Assembly (NCBI RefSeq): GCF_000003195.3
Contig: NC_012871.2
Span: forward strand, 57,899,802-57,963,801
Direction of reading: 5' to 3'
Source: Sorghum bicolor
Lineage: Eukaryota > Streptophyta > Magnoliopsida > Poales > Poaceae
Length of the DNA stretch: 64,000 nucleotides
Shown here: positions 32,851 through 43,722 of the stretch, one piece after another
Numbering within the stretch: position 1 is the first letter of the stretch
How the letters are laid out: the number at the start of each line of letters is the position of its first letter
Translations under genes and position numbers: made by a program
The notes under the pieces: generated by a model
What the model was told of the DNA's origin: nothing
Seen by the model: only the letters and a program-made list of their open reading frames with translations
Database searches by the model: none

Positions 32851-34217
32851 ATGGAAGAGCAGCAACAACAGGAGATGAATACTGCTAGCATTGGCGGAGG
32901 CCTCACCCTACCTCCAGGGTTCCGCTTCCACCCAAGTGACAATGAGATTGTCAGCATCTACCTCATGAACAAGGTGCATAATAGGGGTTTCACCAGCACA
33001 ATCATTGCAGAGGTCGACCTAAACAAGACAGAGCCATGGGACCTTCCACGTACGTAACAAGCAGCATCAATTTGTACATACATATACACCCTTGTCTTGT
33101 TTGATCAAAGAAGTGGATGATGTTGTTATGCTAGTGATCAATATGTGGACTAATATATGTTGCTTGATTCATTCACATGCTATAGAGGAGGCAAAAATAG
33201 GCGAGAAAGAGTGGTACTTCTTCTACCAGAAGGACCGAAAGTACCCATCAGGCCTAAGGGCAAACAGGGCCACAAAGGGCGGTTACTGGAAAGCAACCGG
33301 CAGGGACAAGGAGGTCGACAATACCACACAAGGGGTGGTGTTGCTCATTGGCATGAAGAAGACACTTGTCTTCTACAGGGGCAAGGCTCCCAAGGGTGAC
33401 AAAACAAACTGGGTGATGCACGAGTACAGGCTCGAAGGGAGCAGTAGGCTCCCCGACCCGGCATCTGCATCTAGCTCGGCCTCAAACGTCTTGGCCATGA
33501 AAGCTTCAGCTTCCAAGGTGTGTGGTAGTCGTAACAACAATGGCATGATGAATGCATCCATATGCTACTTGCTTTATTTTCTTATGCTAATATGATTTCA
33601 CTCCCTGTTTATAAATGAAATTTGCGCAGGATGAGTGGGTGGTCTGTCGTGTGTTTGACAAGACCACTAGTATCAAGAAGATGACTACACCAGTGTACAA
33701 GGTGGCCATGGCTAGCGCTGAGATTGGTCAGAATCAGAACAACACCCCGGCCATCCCCATCCCCATGCCCCTACAGCAGCCGCTACCCGTGCCCATGCCG
33801 ATGGAATCTCCCATCCTACGAGACTTCGCCACATGCCCAGTGGCACCCTATTTTCCCAACACTGGTGCGGACATGCCACCCATGATGTCGTCTATGGAAG
33901 GTATCGATGGCACCAGCAGCCTCCAAATCAATGACACCCTATTTGGCAATTCGATAGCAACGCCGCCGCAGATGGACTTGTACCACCATATGGGCATGGG
34001 GGTTGCAGCTGTCCATATGGGCATTGGGGTAGCTGGCCAGATGGATATGGCAGCAACTGGCACTGATGGCTTTGATCTTGCTACGCCTATGCCGCCCTCG
34101 ATGGCATCACAGAAGGACGAGCAGGCTAATGTCGCTAAGATGTGGTCGATGATGTCTGTTGCTGGCCCAGGGTCTGTGAACCCCAGCACTGAGAGGGATG
34201 ACATATGGAAGTACTAA
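32851..34217 (+). CDS. NAC-domain transcription factor
   Basis: Plant-specific nuclear transcription factor that binds CGT/ACG-type sites as a dimer. Three exons, 32851-33049, 33186-33517 and 33630-34217, join in phase to give about 372 aa, with the intron arrangement usual for NAC genes. All NAC subdomains are present: [19 protein letters not shown] (A), [12 protein letters not shown] (B), [15 protein letters not shown] and [11 protein letters not shown] (C), [19 protein letters not shown] (D), DEWVVCRVF (E). The layout is close to the NAC92/CUC-like group. Subdomain A departs from the usual HPTDEELV (here HPSDNEIV). The C-terminal half is proline/methionine-rich with [16 protein letters not shown] repeats, plausibly the activation region. 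The gene looks intact although it is flanked by repeats on both sides. Target genes cannot be inferred. Confidence 0.92.
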
Positions 34218-34737
34218 AGCAGTGAACATGATATGGACATTTGCATAAATATGCATGTTATATCTATATCTGCATTGCATTTTATGAAATAATGCATGGC
34301 TTGTATATTTCAATAATAACTATGTATGGGTGCATGTACTAGTATATGCACTATCATTGAACATGCGGTATATATGTGTTTGGTCTTAGTACTAAGACTA
34401 AGAGATATAACAAAGAACTTAGATGATGATATCGATTCAAAGAGCTAAAAACAATAGTATATCACTGAATATTAAAAATAAAAAATAGAACCAGATTTAG
34501 ATGTTAGTAACCCAAGTCCCCATATCACACTGTCACGATCGATGAGATGTGAGATGTACAGCAAACACAAGTGTATAGTATGGAAAAGTAGCAGGAGGGG
34601 GGAGAAGGGGCGACGCGACTTGGCTGGCTCAACCTGGTGCCTGGTGCTGGAGTCTTGCAAGGTGCACGTGGCCTAGGCCGTCGGGCTTGGCTTTGGCCAC
34701 CGGGCCATGCCCCAGAGTGACGGAGGCAGGCAGCTGG
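34218..34737. other. 3' flank of the NAC gene
   Basis: Contains AATAAT-rich sequence suitable for polyadenylation near 34280-34310 and no gene. The GC-richer part from about 34590 continues after the hAT-like insertion at 35271. Confidence 0.5.
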
Positions 34738-35270
34738 CAGTGGCGGAGCCATAATTAATTTCATGGCTGGGTATTGCATACATAAAAAATTTCGATGCAT
34801 ACGTGCAATAGTAATAAATTAAACAACATACAAGGTTTGTACTGTCATAGGGCCATTTTCTCTAATAATTTCGATGCAAAATGTGCTAGTGTGCTCACCT
34901 TGACTCAAGCAGCAAGCCGGAGGCTGAAGCCGAAACTGTGGCCGTCGCGGGCTGCCAGAGCGTTGGGCTCGCCAGTCGTCACCGCCCGCTGGTCGCCGCT
35001 AGGGTCGGGAGTTGGTGCGACGTGGAGCAGTGCAATGCGATGCGAGTTGGGAGACTGGGAGCGGCAGCTAGGAAACGATCTTTTTTCTTTACTTTGTTGA
35101 GCTGAAATAAGTCGCTGCTTTCTGCTGAGCTTTGGGCTAGAATTGCAACATGTAGCAGCTATACACGTTATACCTACCTACACGTTATACCTATATGTAT
35201 GTATTTGTGTTTATTTTCAAAATCTTGGGTATTCTATGGCATACAGGGAATACCCCTAGCGCCACCCATG
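34738..35270. mobile_element. Non-autonomous hAT-like element (533 bp)
   Basis: Begins CAGTGGCGGAGCC and ends CTAGCGCCACCCATG, an imperfect inverted pair of hAT type. It is flanked by an 8-bp duplication with one mismatch, GCAGCTGG (34730-34737) and ACAGCTGG (35271-35278). Subterminal GGGTATT/AATACCC blocks also pair. No transposase. Confidence 0.75.
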
Positions 35271-35726
35271 ACAGCTGGGCAGAAAGCTTACAAGGGCGGG
35301 GACGCAGATTGTAGGAGCGGCTGTAGCTTGCACGAGGCAAGCAGGCGGTAGGCGATGCCGCGGCGAACCGGGGAGGGCGGGTGGTGCGCCGAGGCCGACG
35401 GGGCGAGGCCGAGGCAGCCGGTGACTCCAGACGCAGATGGGGAGAGAGGCCGAGGCATCGGGCGTCGGCGTCGCGACTTCACGAGCAGCGACTGGGACGG
35501 GTAAGGTGGCGAGCATTGGGCTTCCAGCTTCCTAAGTTCCCGTCAGTTAGGTTTGGGAATGGCTAGATGGGCTTCGAGTTGGACCTTGGAGGGGGCTACC
35601 GGGCTGGATCTGAAACACTGCACTTGGTTTATCTGGGCTAGGGGGGTTGTAGCCCCACCTGACCCACGCAGATCCGTCCCTAGACATGACAACTTATACA
35701 ACTTGCTTATATTATCTTATTATATA
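35271..35726. other. GC-rich repeat remnant ending in a hAT-like terminus
   Basis: Short overlapping open frames without recognisable motifs. Near 35640-35685 the sequence GACCCACGCAGATCCGTCCC resembles, on the minus strand, the GGGACGGATCTGCGTGGG ends of grass hAT-like elements. The left partner was not found. Confidence 0.4.
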
Positions 35727-35969
35727 GGCATTGTTTAGTTTCTTATAAATTTTGCAAAAAAAAAATAGATTTTTCATCACATCGAATCTTGCGGCACATG
35801 CATGGAGCATTAAATATAGACTAAAAAATAACTAATTGCACAGTTTGTCTCTAATTTACGAGACAAATCTTTTGAGTCTAGTTAGTCAATGATTAGACAA
35901 TATTTGTCAAATACAAACGAAAGTTCTACGGTGTCCATTTTGTAAAAAAAATTGCAACTAAACAAGGCC
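35727..35969. mobile_element. MITE with Harbinger-type ends (243 bp)
   Basis: Ends GGCATTGTTTAGTT and AACTAAACAAGGCC. The interior includes CACATCGAATCTTG, ATTAAATATAGAC and GTCAATGATTAGACAAT, shared with the copies at 37605, 45350 and 55825. The ends match the terminal repeats of the autonomous-looking element at 594-4487. Flanks (ATA/GAA) do not show a clean duplication. Confidence 0.8.
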
Positions 35970-37604
35970 GAAATGCGCTATTTATGAGTACTGAAGACAT
36001 TGGTGCAATCAATGTATAAATATTTAGTCAACTAAACTACAATGTCTCTAAATATTTTTATAGAAGTTTAAATTCCCATATAAATCAAGATATTTATTTG
36101 GTTCTTACTGAACGGTCATCTTAAACAAAACAAAAATCTTTTAAAGCAAATAAGTTGAAAGGACATGACAAAATATTATTTCCTTGAAAAATAAAAAGAG
36201 AAACTATCCAACATTAATTCACTTTATGTTTGTCTTGTTGCAAGATTTGTTTAGAGTTGTAAAGTTACCTTACAGACTTTTCGAGGGTTATGTGGTGTCA
36301 GGTTTGTGTGGGAGCTAGCAAGTGCAAGTTTTTTTTTCTGTTAATCTACCTGTGCACAAATGGTAGAGTATTGGACAATAATAGTTGTATTCTTATTTGT
36401 AGGTTAGTTATATGGCTTATGGTGTGATATTCACTATTATGAGAGTGATTTTTAGGAGTCGTTGCAAGGGATGGCTATCCATCTGTCTCTATAAATCATT
36501 GATATATCACATGAAATACATGTGCATGTAGCTGTGGAGATTTATTAAACCCCGCAACCTTAATTTGGGCTCACGCATAGCTGCAGTGACAACTCCACCC
36601 TAAAATCACTTGTGGCAGAAGGAGAGAAACACTCCCCTCGTTTTCACTTTACCTGATTTTAAAATAAATATTTAGCACCCTAAATGAATTTAAACTAAAA
36701 AGGTAACAATTGTAAAGTTGTAGATATCATCGAATACTGTGACGTTAGTTTTGGTCTATTCTTCATGTGAGGTTGTTTGAAAAATTTAGATTTCAAAGTG
36801 TGATAAATTCAAATAAAATTTTACTTGAAAAATAATTTAAAATGAAAAGATTATCAACTATAAAGTTGTATAACTCTTCGATGATTTTTGTCATTTTACC
36901 ATGCGAGGTCATTTCAAAATTTTAATTTCAAAATATGAGCACTTAAAACTGAATTTTAGGAGCACAAATTATTTCAAATGAAAAATATCAACTATATTGT
37001 TTTATATCTTTTTCGAGATCTATAACTTTAGTTTTGGTCATTTCTCTATTCCTGGTCGTTTGCAAAATTTCAAAATGTTGATTTCAATGTGAAAATTTCA
37101 AACAGAATTTGCTATAACTAAATGCTTTTAAATTAAAAAAAATGCCAGCTAAGTTTTAGATCTCTTCGGGGTATACAATTTTGATATAAAGTTTGTCTTA
37201 ATCCAACTTTGTTTGAAAAGGTTATAAATTTTACTGTGTTGCGACTAGTTTGAGAGACAACTCTAAATTGTCTCTAGAAATACATTTTAAAATACGGCTA
37301 GATCTACCTCTAGTAGAGATAAGAATATTTGTGAGAGACGTCTAAAAATACTAGGCGCAGTCTACATTGGTAAAGACGGCTCTAGTTTCATAAATCATTT
37401 TTAAAGGCGATTTTAGATTGAGATGTCTTTTTTATATAAAAAAGAAGGCACCTCTACGAATTGTTTTACAGTGGTGATTTGGCAAAAGGAGATTAAATAT
37501 TCTTACTTGCATGTTACTTTTAAATCCACTTATTTTATAAGCTTCTGGCCATTCTTCAAAGGAAATTTTGCATGCACCACTATATTTCATAATACTTTTA
37601 ATTA
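35970..37604. other. AT-rich CACTA-like debris with four diverged tandem units
   Basis: At about 36705, 36850, 36985 and 37140 the pattern AACTATAAAGTTGTAT..., followed by TTTTGGTCATTT-like and TTTCAAAATTTT-like blocks, recurs with a period of about 140 bp. From 37240 to 37430, short GAGACAACTCTA/AGACGGCTCTAG motifs resemble CACTA subterminal repeats. No gene was seen. Confidence 0.45.
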
Positions 37605-37841
37605 GGTCTTGTTTAGTTCTATTTTTTTTAAATTGGATACTATAGCACTTTCGTTTGTATTTGACAAATATTGTCCAATCATGGACTAACTAAGTTCAAA
37701 AGATTCGTCTCGCAAATTACAGGTGAGCTGTGTAATTAGTTTTTATTTTTATCTATATTTAATCTCTATGCATGCATTTAAAGATTTGATGTGACAGGGA
37801 ATCTGAAAAATTTTGTAAATTTTTTTGAACTAAACAAGGCC
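37605..37841. mobile_element. MITE with Harbinger-type ends, duplication TTA (237 bp)
   Basis: Ends GGTCTTGTTTAGTT and GAACTAAACAAGGCC, flanked by a perfect TTA duplication (37602-37604, 37842-37844), the canonical target of PIF/Harbinger. The interior matches the copy at 35727-35969. Confidence 0.88.
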
Positions 37842-37992
37842 TTAAAGCCACGTGTTTACAGACTCCAAAGCATATCACGACATAGGAAATAGTGGATCAT
37901 CTTTTCCTTGAGTGTAACCTTGCTAGAGAATGTTGGGACCTAATTGAGCTGACAGTGATTAGTTTCCCAGACCCCTTGCAAAGATTTGAGAG

Positions 37993-40034
37993 TTTTTTTT
38001 TTTTGAGGAAGTCAGTAGGGGTTTCCCCCTACTATAATTTTATTAATTGAAATAAAGGTACAAAGTCCAGAAGGTTTACATCATGAAACATAGAAAGTAA
38101 AGAAGAAAATTAACAAAATTACTCAAAGTTGTCTAGCCATAACTGCAACTGATCACTAAAAGAGTTCTTAGCCCTGAGCCTAGCCCAGACTAATTCTTGT
38201 CTGAAGGTGGTCTTAACTGCCTGAAGAGAATGACTACGATTCCGGAAGATGACATCATTTCTTGCAGTCCATATTCCCCAGAACATTGCAACAATTATCT
38301 CCATGAAGAAGGGCTTATTAATCTGGGGCTTGAAGAGAACAACTGTATCAGAGAGGTTATCCTGAATGAACTGAGCAAGACCAAGAATGTTCCAACAAGA
38401 GAGTGCAAAAGGGCAGCCTAGAAAAAGATGATGCAAAGATTCCTCAACATTCAAGTGACAGAGCACATAGTTATAGCTCGGCAGATCCATATTTCTTCTT
38501 CTTAGCAGTTCTCTTGTACTCAAACGATCCTTCAAAGCTAACCAAAATGAGACTTTCCGCTTTGGTAAACATCTTGAATTCCACAACCACTGAAAGACTG
38601 GTGAGACTGTCACGGTTCCCAGTAAGTGACAGTAAGCTTTACTAGATATATATCTATTGGAGCCCCACACATAGTGCCAAGTATCATTTGTTTCATTAGG
38701 CTGCAAAGCCCCTAAATCAGTTAGCAAAGTTTGGTATTGCCCATAGGCTTCCACAGAGAGTGGTAACTGGAAGAACACAGATTTATCCTCCATAGATAAG
38801 AAGAGGTGGACAGAGACATTGTTTCTTCTTGAGAAAGAGAACAATTCTGGATATTGAGTACTTAAAGGAGGTCCATGCCATGTATCAGTCCAAAAAAGAC
38901 AGGAAGTACCATTTCCAATTACAACCGAAGCCAGATCCTTGTATTTATCAAGTAGCTTAAAAACATCCTTCCACCAAAAAGATCCTTTTCTACCAGTAGT
39001 GGGGGCAGTGTCGCCCAAATAGTAGGCATTCCAAACCAGTTGAACCCAGGGAACATCACATTTATTGAAGAACTTATGAAGATGTTTAAGCAGAAGGCTT
39101 TCATTCTGAACATAGAGGTCATGAACACCTAGACCACCATTCTCCTTTGAGTTGCAGACTAGTTTCCAAGCAGCTTTTGGTGGTTTTTTGGAAAGAGGAT
39201 CAGACCCTCTCCAAAGACAATGCTTTCTAAATTTATCAATCTGCTTAATCACTGTTTTTGGAAGGAGGTAAGTGCACATGGCATAGGTGGGTAAGGCAGT
39301 GAGCAGTGTGTTTGTCATTTGGAGTCGACCAGCTTGACTTAGGAAGGAAGACATGGTGACTAGTCTTCTTTCACACTTTGAGACTAGAGGCCAAAAGTTA
39401 GCAACTGTTGGTTTTGTGATACTTAGAGGTAGGCCCAGGTAGGTGAAAGGAAGGGAACCAATGGAACAACCAAAGGTGTTTACCAGAATGTTCATCTTTT
39501 GTTCAGAGACATTGATAGGGATCATCATAGATTTGGCATAATTGACTTTTAAACCAGTGGAGTCAGCAAAGGAGTTAAGGATTGCTTTTAAGAAGAAAAG
39601 TTGCCTGGCATCTCCTTGCATAAAGATCAAAGTGTCATCAACATATTGTAGGATAGGGAAATCTTGATCATGTGAGAGGTTTAGGGGCAAGGAAATGACA
39701 CCATTCTGCTTGGCAGAGTTAAGAATGGTTTGTAGAAAATCTGCAGCCAGGACAAAGAGGAGAGGTGATAAAGGATCACCCTGCCTAACTCCACGCTTAC
39801 AGTGAAAGACCTTTCCTGGCACTCCATTTAGAAGAACAGATGAAGTACCCGAAGCAAAGATGTTCTTTATCCAAGTGATCCATTTCTTAGGGAGGCCCTT
39901 TTTGTTGCATGATCTGAATCATAAGCTGGTGCTCAACTTTATCAAAAGCCTTTTCAAAATCTAATTTTAGAATAATAAGTTCCCTTTTGGATTGATGACA
40001 GAGATGGAGATATTCCAGAGACCAGGCCAGACAA
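37993..40034 (-). mobile_element. 5'-truncated L1-like LINE inserted on the minus strand
   Basis: A run of 12 T at 37993-38004 is the poly(A) tail seen from the plus strand. A 13-bp duplication ATTTGAGAGTTTT lies at 37984-37996 and 40035-40047. The other end is a 5' truncation within the reverse transcriptase. This is a textbook target-primed insertion, and the sharp duplication suggests relative youth. Confidence 0.9.
38119..40034 (-). pseudogene. LINE ORF2 fragment: reverse transcriptase and zinc-binding C-terminus
   Basis: A 567-codon frame (38119-39822) begins after a one-base shift at the GGGCC run near 39895. Upstream of the shift the same protein reads [12 protein letters not shown] (motif A, catalytic Asp). 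The main frame shows [13 protein letters not shown], then [10 protein letters not shown] (catalytic YVDD), [10 protein letters not shown], and the downstream [20 protein letters not shown]. The C-terminal zinc-binding region includes [19 protein letters not shown], and the stop lies 126 bp before the tail. Apart from the single shift and the 5' truncation the sequence is well preserved. Confidence 0.9.
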
Positions 40035-40280
40035 ATTTGAGAGTTTTATTGGCAGTAGGTTCTTCATGGAATCATTATTATTATGTGTTGGAGCATTTAG
40101 ACTGTCAGGAATGATGCAATCTTAAGAGGAATTCCTATCAGCAGTCTGCGTGGCTAGAAGTTTTCAAAAACTGCTTCAAGAACCTCCTTTGGAGGGCTAA
40201 GAAGAAATATTTTCCAGCTATAGAATCATGGATAGAGCAATTTGTGTAATTGCTTTGATTTTTTTTGTTTCTTTTTTTAG

Positions 40281-40601
40281 CGTGTTTGACATAACTCACA
40301 ACAACTTTATGAATTGTTGTGAGTTATTTTTTTCCAAACACTCTTTTTCAAAATAGATTCATAGGTGAAGCTATTTTTCTTCTTCTCTCATAGAGACATG
40401 AGTTGGAATAAAGCTGAAAAAAGTAGCTTATCCTAACTCTCTCTCCCATTTCTTTCTTTCATCCATGCATGAAAATGTTAGTGAAGCCATTTTGTTAAAC
40501 AAGTTTTTCAAAACAACTCAGCTTTAATTAGAAAGTTGCTCATGAAGCACTTTTCTAAAAAAATTTTACTAATGAAGCTAAGTTGTGCCAAATAGGGAGC
40601 T
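40281..40601. mobile_element. MITE with a perfect 14-bp hairpin
   Basis: Ends GCGTGTTTGACATAACT and, reverse-complemented, CTCCCTATTTGGCACAACT. Inside the left end, 40291-40304 and 40314-40327 are perfect inverted copies of ATAACTCACAACAA around a 9-base loop. The duplication is uncertain. It lies in the 3' part of the plus-strand LINE. Confidence 0.6.
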
Positions 40602-40716
40602 ACTTGCCTCCCCTCCCTTCTATTGCTCTGCTCTGTTATGTTTTTGGACTTGGTTGTAATCTCCTTGGTTATGTATTAATAAATTTTCAGCAGAGGCCCC
40701 TACGGGCCTCTTCTCA

Positions 40717-41553
40717 AGCATCTCCAACGGTTTTGTATTTGGAGTTTACATTCTTGTAATTTGCTAAAAATCACAAAATAAGGTATTCAATGGTTTTGCA
40801 TTTAGAGTTTGCATTTTGAGCAACTTGGCAAATGAGAGATCAAACCTGGCATAATTGCCAAGCCGCGGACGGCTTGGCAAAAGCCTGATCGTGTGCGTCT
40901 CCCGGTCCCCCATGCGATCCGGACTTTTCTTCGGGCCTTATATGCTCCATCGATCGCGACCGAAACCCCTCGGGCCTCCACACGCCGCGGTCCGCAGCCA
41001 ATCGAAGTCGCGAGGGACTCCATCGCGAGCACTGGCCCTCCACGCGCCACCGTCCGCTGCCGATCACGACCGACTCTGTCACGCAGAAACTCCCTCCCCA
41101 CGCGCCGTCGTCCACTGCCGATCGCGAGCAACACCATCGCGTAGAAACTCCCTCTACGCGCCGTCATCAGCTGTCAATCGCGACCAACTCCATCGCGCAG
41201 AAACTTCCTCCACGCACCGCCGTCCTCCGCCGCAGCAGTGACGTTCCCAGGGCAGCAGCTATGGGGAGCAGCAAGGCAGGAAAAGGCGGCGACCTGATTG
41301 GCGATAGAATTGACGGCGATACAACTGGCGGCGCGGGTACCTGGGCGCGCGAAGAAGTCGACCGCACAGAAAAAAACCGCGACCGCACGCCACACAGAAA
41401 AAATTCGTATCCGGGTCCACTTTGGGTAAATATCAAATCAATTATGCAAAACCCTTGGAGATGACCTATTTTTAGACTTCGTATTTTGTTTTGGGTGTTT
41501 GCAAACAACAAAAAATGTCAAGTCAATTATGCAAAATCCTTGGAGATGCTCTT
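40717..41553. mobile_element. Terminal-inverted-repeat element with GC-rich tandem core
   Basis: Left AAGCATCTCCAACGG and right, reverse-complemented, AAGAGCATCTCCAAGG are inverted ends of a kind common in grasses. The right end is doubled (ATGCAAAACCCTTGGAGATG at 41443 and a near copy at 41530). The core at 40981-41230 has five units of 56-60 bp, each starting CACGC(G/C)CC. No clean duplication was found; superfamily open (Mutator-like or Harbinger-like). Confidence 0.55.
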
Positions 41554-41856
41554 AAAAAAAGAGATAAACAAAAGAAGTTTTGCATGCAAATATTTAAAGC
41601 AGGAGGAAAAAAAGGAAAAAGAGAATATGGCGTCTTCGCGCAGGGACTGGGACGACCTGCTGGTCGTCTTTTTCGTTGAGATCTCCCTTTGCTGCTTATT
41701 AGACAGTGCACGACTTCTGGGCGATCTATTATTGGTCTGTGATCACTGATCAGCATCAACAATTATTGTACATATATTTTGTTGGTCAACACATTAGCAC
41801 GTTCTTTATTTAGCAATTAGCATACACACAGAAGTCAGGCTTGGACGTCGCCGTCG
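41554..41856. other. Spacer and 3' flank of the hydrolase gene
   Basis: No gene. On the minus strand it is the presumed 3' untranslated region, with AATAAAGAACGTGC (41805-41818) as a possible polyadenylation signal about 40 bases after the stop. Confidence 0.5.
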
Positions 41857-43651
41857 TCATGGTGCTTGTCTGCTTGACTGCCTCAACAGGAACTCCATGA
41901 GACGGCGGTTGAAGGCGCGCGGTCGCTCCAGCATGACTAAGTGCCCCGCCTTGGCTATGCTTCGCAGTGTCGCCTTCTCACCGAGCTGCCTGCGCGTGTG
42001 CAGTGAAATGCACATGTATGCATCACATATATCGCATCTGTTAGTTATACTATCAACTCTGGTGCAGTTCACAGGTGTAGTATTTAATTACTGTGCATTG
42101 TATTGACGCGTGTACATGTCTTTAGTACATACGCGCCGGTAAATTTGGGATCAGTGTATTATTGCTTTGCTGTCGTCTGGGGATCAGGCCAGGTACTCAC
42201 TCTTTGAGGCTCCTCGCAAGCTCCATGTTGAAGATGCTGTCATCCTCGCCCCAGAGCAAAAGTATCTCCTGCAATTCGAGCGGGCGTGTAAAAGAATGGT
42301 ACGTAACCTACTAGGCCACCGTTTGAAATGTAGGTATTGCATTTAACAAAAAAAAAATCAAGTACATCTTTCATGCTGCCTTAATAATGAAACTTGAATT
42401 GGCCATGTAAAAAAATTGAATGGAAAGTAATAACATGGCCAAACTGAGATTTTCTAAATCTGAACCCTACATGCATGCACGAGAAATTTTGATATTTAAC
42501 CATCAATAAATGTGCACATCTCTATATTTGGTATCCAATTCGCATCTTCAGGGTTAAATTTCTAAAGACGTATGAATTAGATATTAAATGAATAGAGACG
42601 CAGCTTAAATATCAAAACTTCTCTGCACGTATCATGCAGTAGGGACTAGTAGAGTACTTGTATATGTCGTACCTGCCGAAAACAAGGGACGACAACAGCT
42701 GCGTCTTCGTCGCTGATCACCAAGCGTTCAAGCAGCTGCGCCCTTTCCTTACGGTTAAAAATCATCTGCACATAAATTAAAACGCATGCACAGAATGATG
42801 GTTGAGTTGAATGACATATATAGACCTATATATGCGTGTGTATGTATATTTATGTACCAGCTTGATATAGTCTCTGAGGACGCGATCAGGGAACCACCAC
42901 TTTCTATAGGTGCCCGTGGCAAAGAGCGACCTGAGCCCGGCGACGTCGTCGGGGAGGAGAAACTCGGCGAACGACGCCGCGCCGAGCCTCCGCAGCATGG
43001 CCTCGCTGGTGGAGCGGCTCATGTCCACGAGCGACCCCGTGGCGACGACGGACACGACCAGACCCGGGTGCGCCTCGGCCATCTTGAACGCCACGAAGCC
43101 GCCGTAGCTGAACCCGACGGCGACGCACCGCTCCACGCCGAGCATCCGCAGCGCGGCCGCCACGCACTCCGCCTGGAACCCTGGCGATAGGTCCCCGCCG
43201 CCCGCCGGCGACGTCGAGCCACCGAAGAAGAGCAGGTCCGGGACGTACACGTCGTAGTGCCTCGCCAGTGCGCCAACCTGCTTGAGAGATGAGTTCCCGT
43301 TCATTAATTACAGCTAGCACTTGTGTACTCCTAGCTGCTGCAAGTGCAAGGAGAGAGATTGATCGAATCGGCTACAACCTGAAGGACCCACGTCAGAATC
43401 CCATCACCGGCGAAGCCGTGCAGGAGCACGACGGAGAGCCTGCCGCCGTCGGCGTCGGGCTTCTCTTCCTTTTTCCTCCTCTCCGTCTCCGTCTCCTCAG
43501 CGGCGGGGGCACGTAATAGCTTATCCTTGGGTACCCAGATACTGATGACCGTGCCGGCATCATCGACGTCGACGGTGCGCGCCCACAGTCCGGCCATCTT
43601 CGCCAGGCGGTGCACCAGCTGTTGCATGGCTACGTGTACTAAGTTCACCAT
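41857..43651 (-). CDS. Alpha/beta hydrolase (monoacylglycerol-lipase/MhpC-like plant family)
   Basis: Probable serine esterase or lipase; the substrate is unknown. Five exons, 43651-43379, 43277-42858, 42765-42673, 42268-42201 and 41989-41857, join in phase to about 328 aa. The oxyanion region HGFAGDG ends exon 1. The nucleophile elbow GFSYGG puts Ser at about 148, the acid follows LLLWGEDDS (Asp 271 or 272), and the histidine is in AGHLVMLERP (about 301). The fold is thus complete. Exon 1 carries an acidic, lysine-rich insertion (EETETERRKKEEKPDADGG) before the first core strand. A TATA box lies about 65 bp upstream of the start. Length agrees with the plant family of about 310-330 aa. No defect was seen. 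Confidence 0.9.
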
Positions 43652-43714
43652 CCTGCAAGATCGATGAGCACCTTTCTAGTTCTAGACTAGATAAGCTTTG
43701 GTTGCCTCTGCTCA

Positions 43715-43722
43715 CTTTATAT
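43715..43722 (-). promoter_or_regulatory. TATA box of the hydrolase gene
   Basis: ATATAAAG on the minus strand, 64 bp before the start codon, implying a leader of about 30-35 bases. Confidence 0.6.

Larger units (their letters stand above)
37842..40716 (+). pseudogene. Plus-strand L1-like LINE 3' end, interrupted
   Basis: From 37893 one frame reads VDHLFLECNLARECWDLIEL, the zinc-binding C-terminal region of plant LINE ORF2. It continues after the minus-strand LINE insertion with GWLEVFKNCFKNLLWRAKKK and IESWIEQFV to a stop near 40248. A stop codon and shifts make it non-functional. A 3' untranslated-like region follows to about 40716, itself carrying a MITE. It could be the missing end of the LINE at 1-4690. 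Confidence 0.65.

Noticed and set aside
42904..43320. 138-codon and other frames overlapping the hydrolase
   Set aside because: They are alternative frames of hydrolase exon 2. The frame with GFSYGG and in-phase splice sites is the real one.
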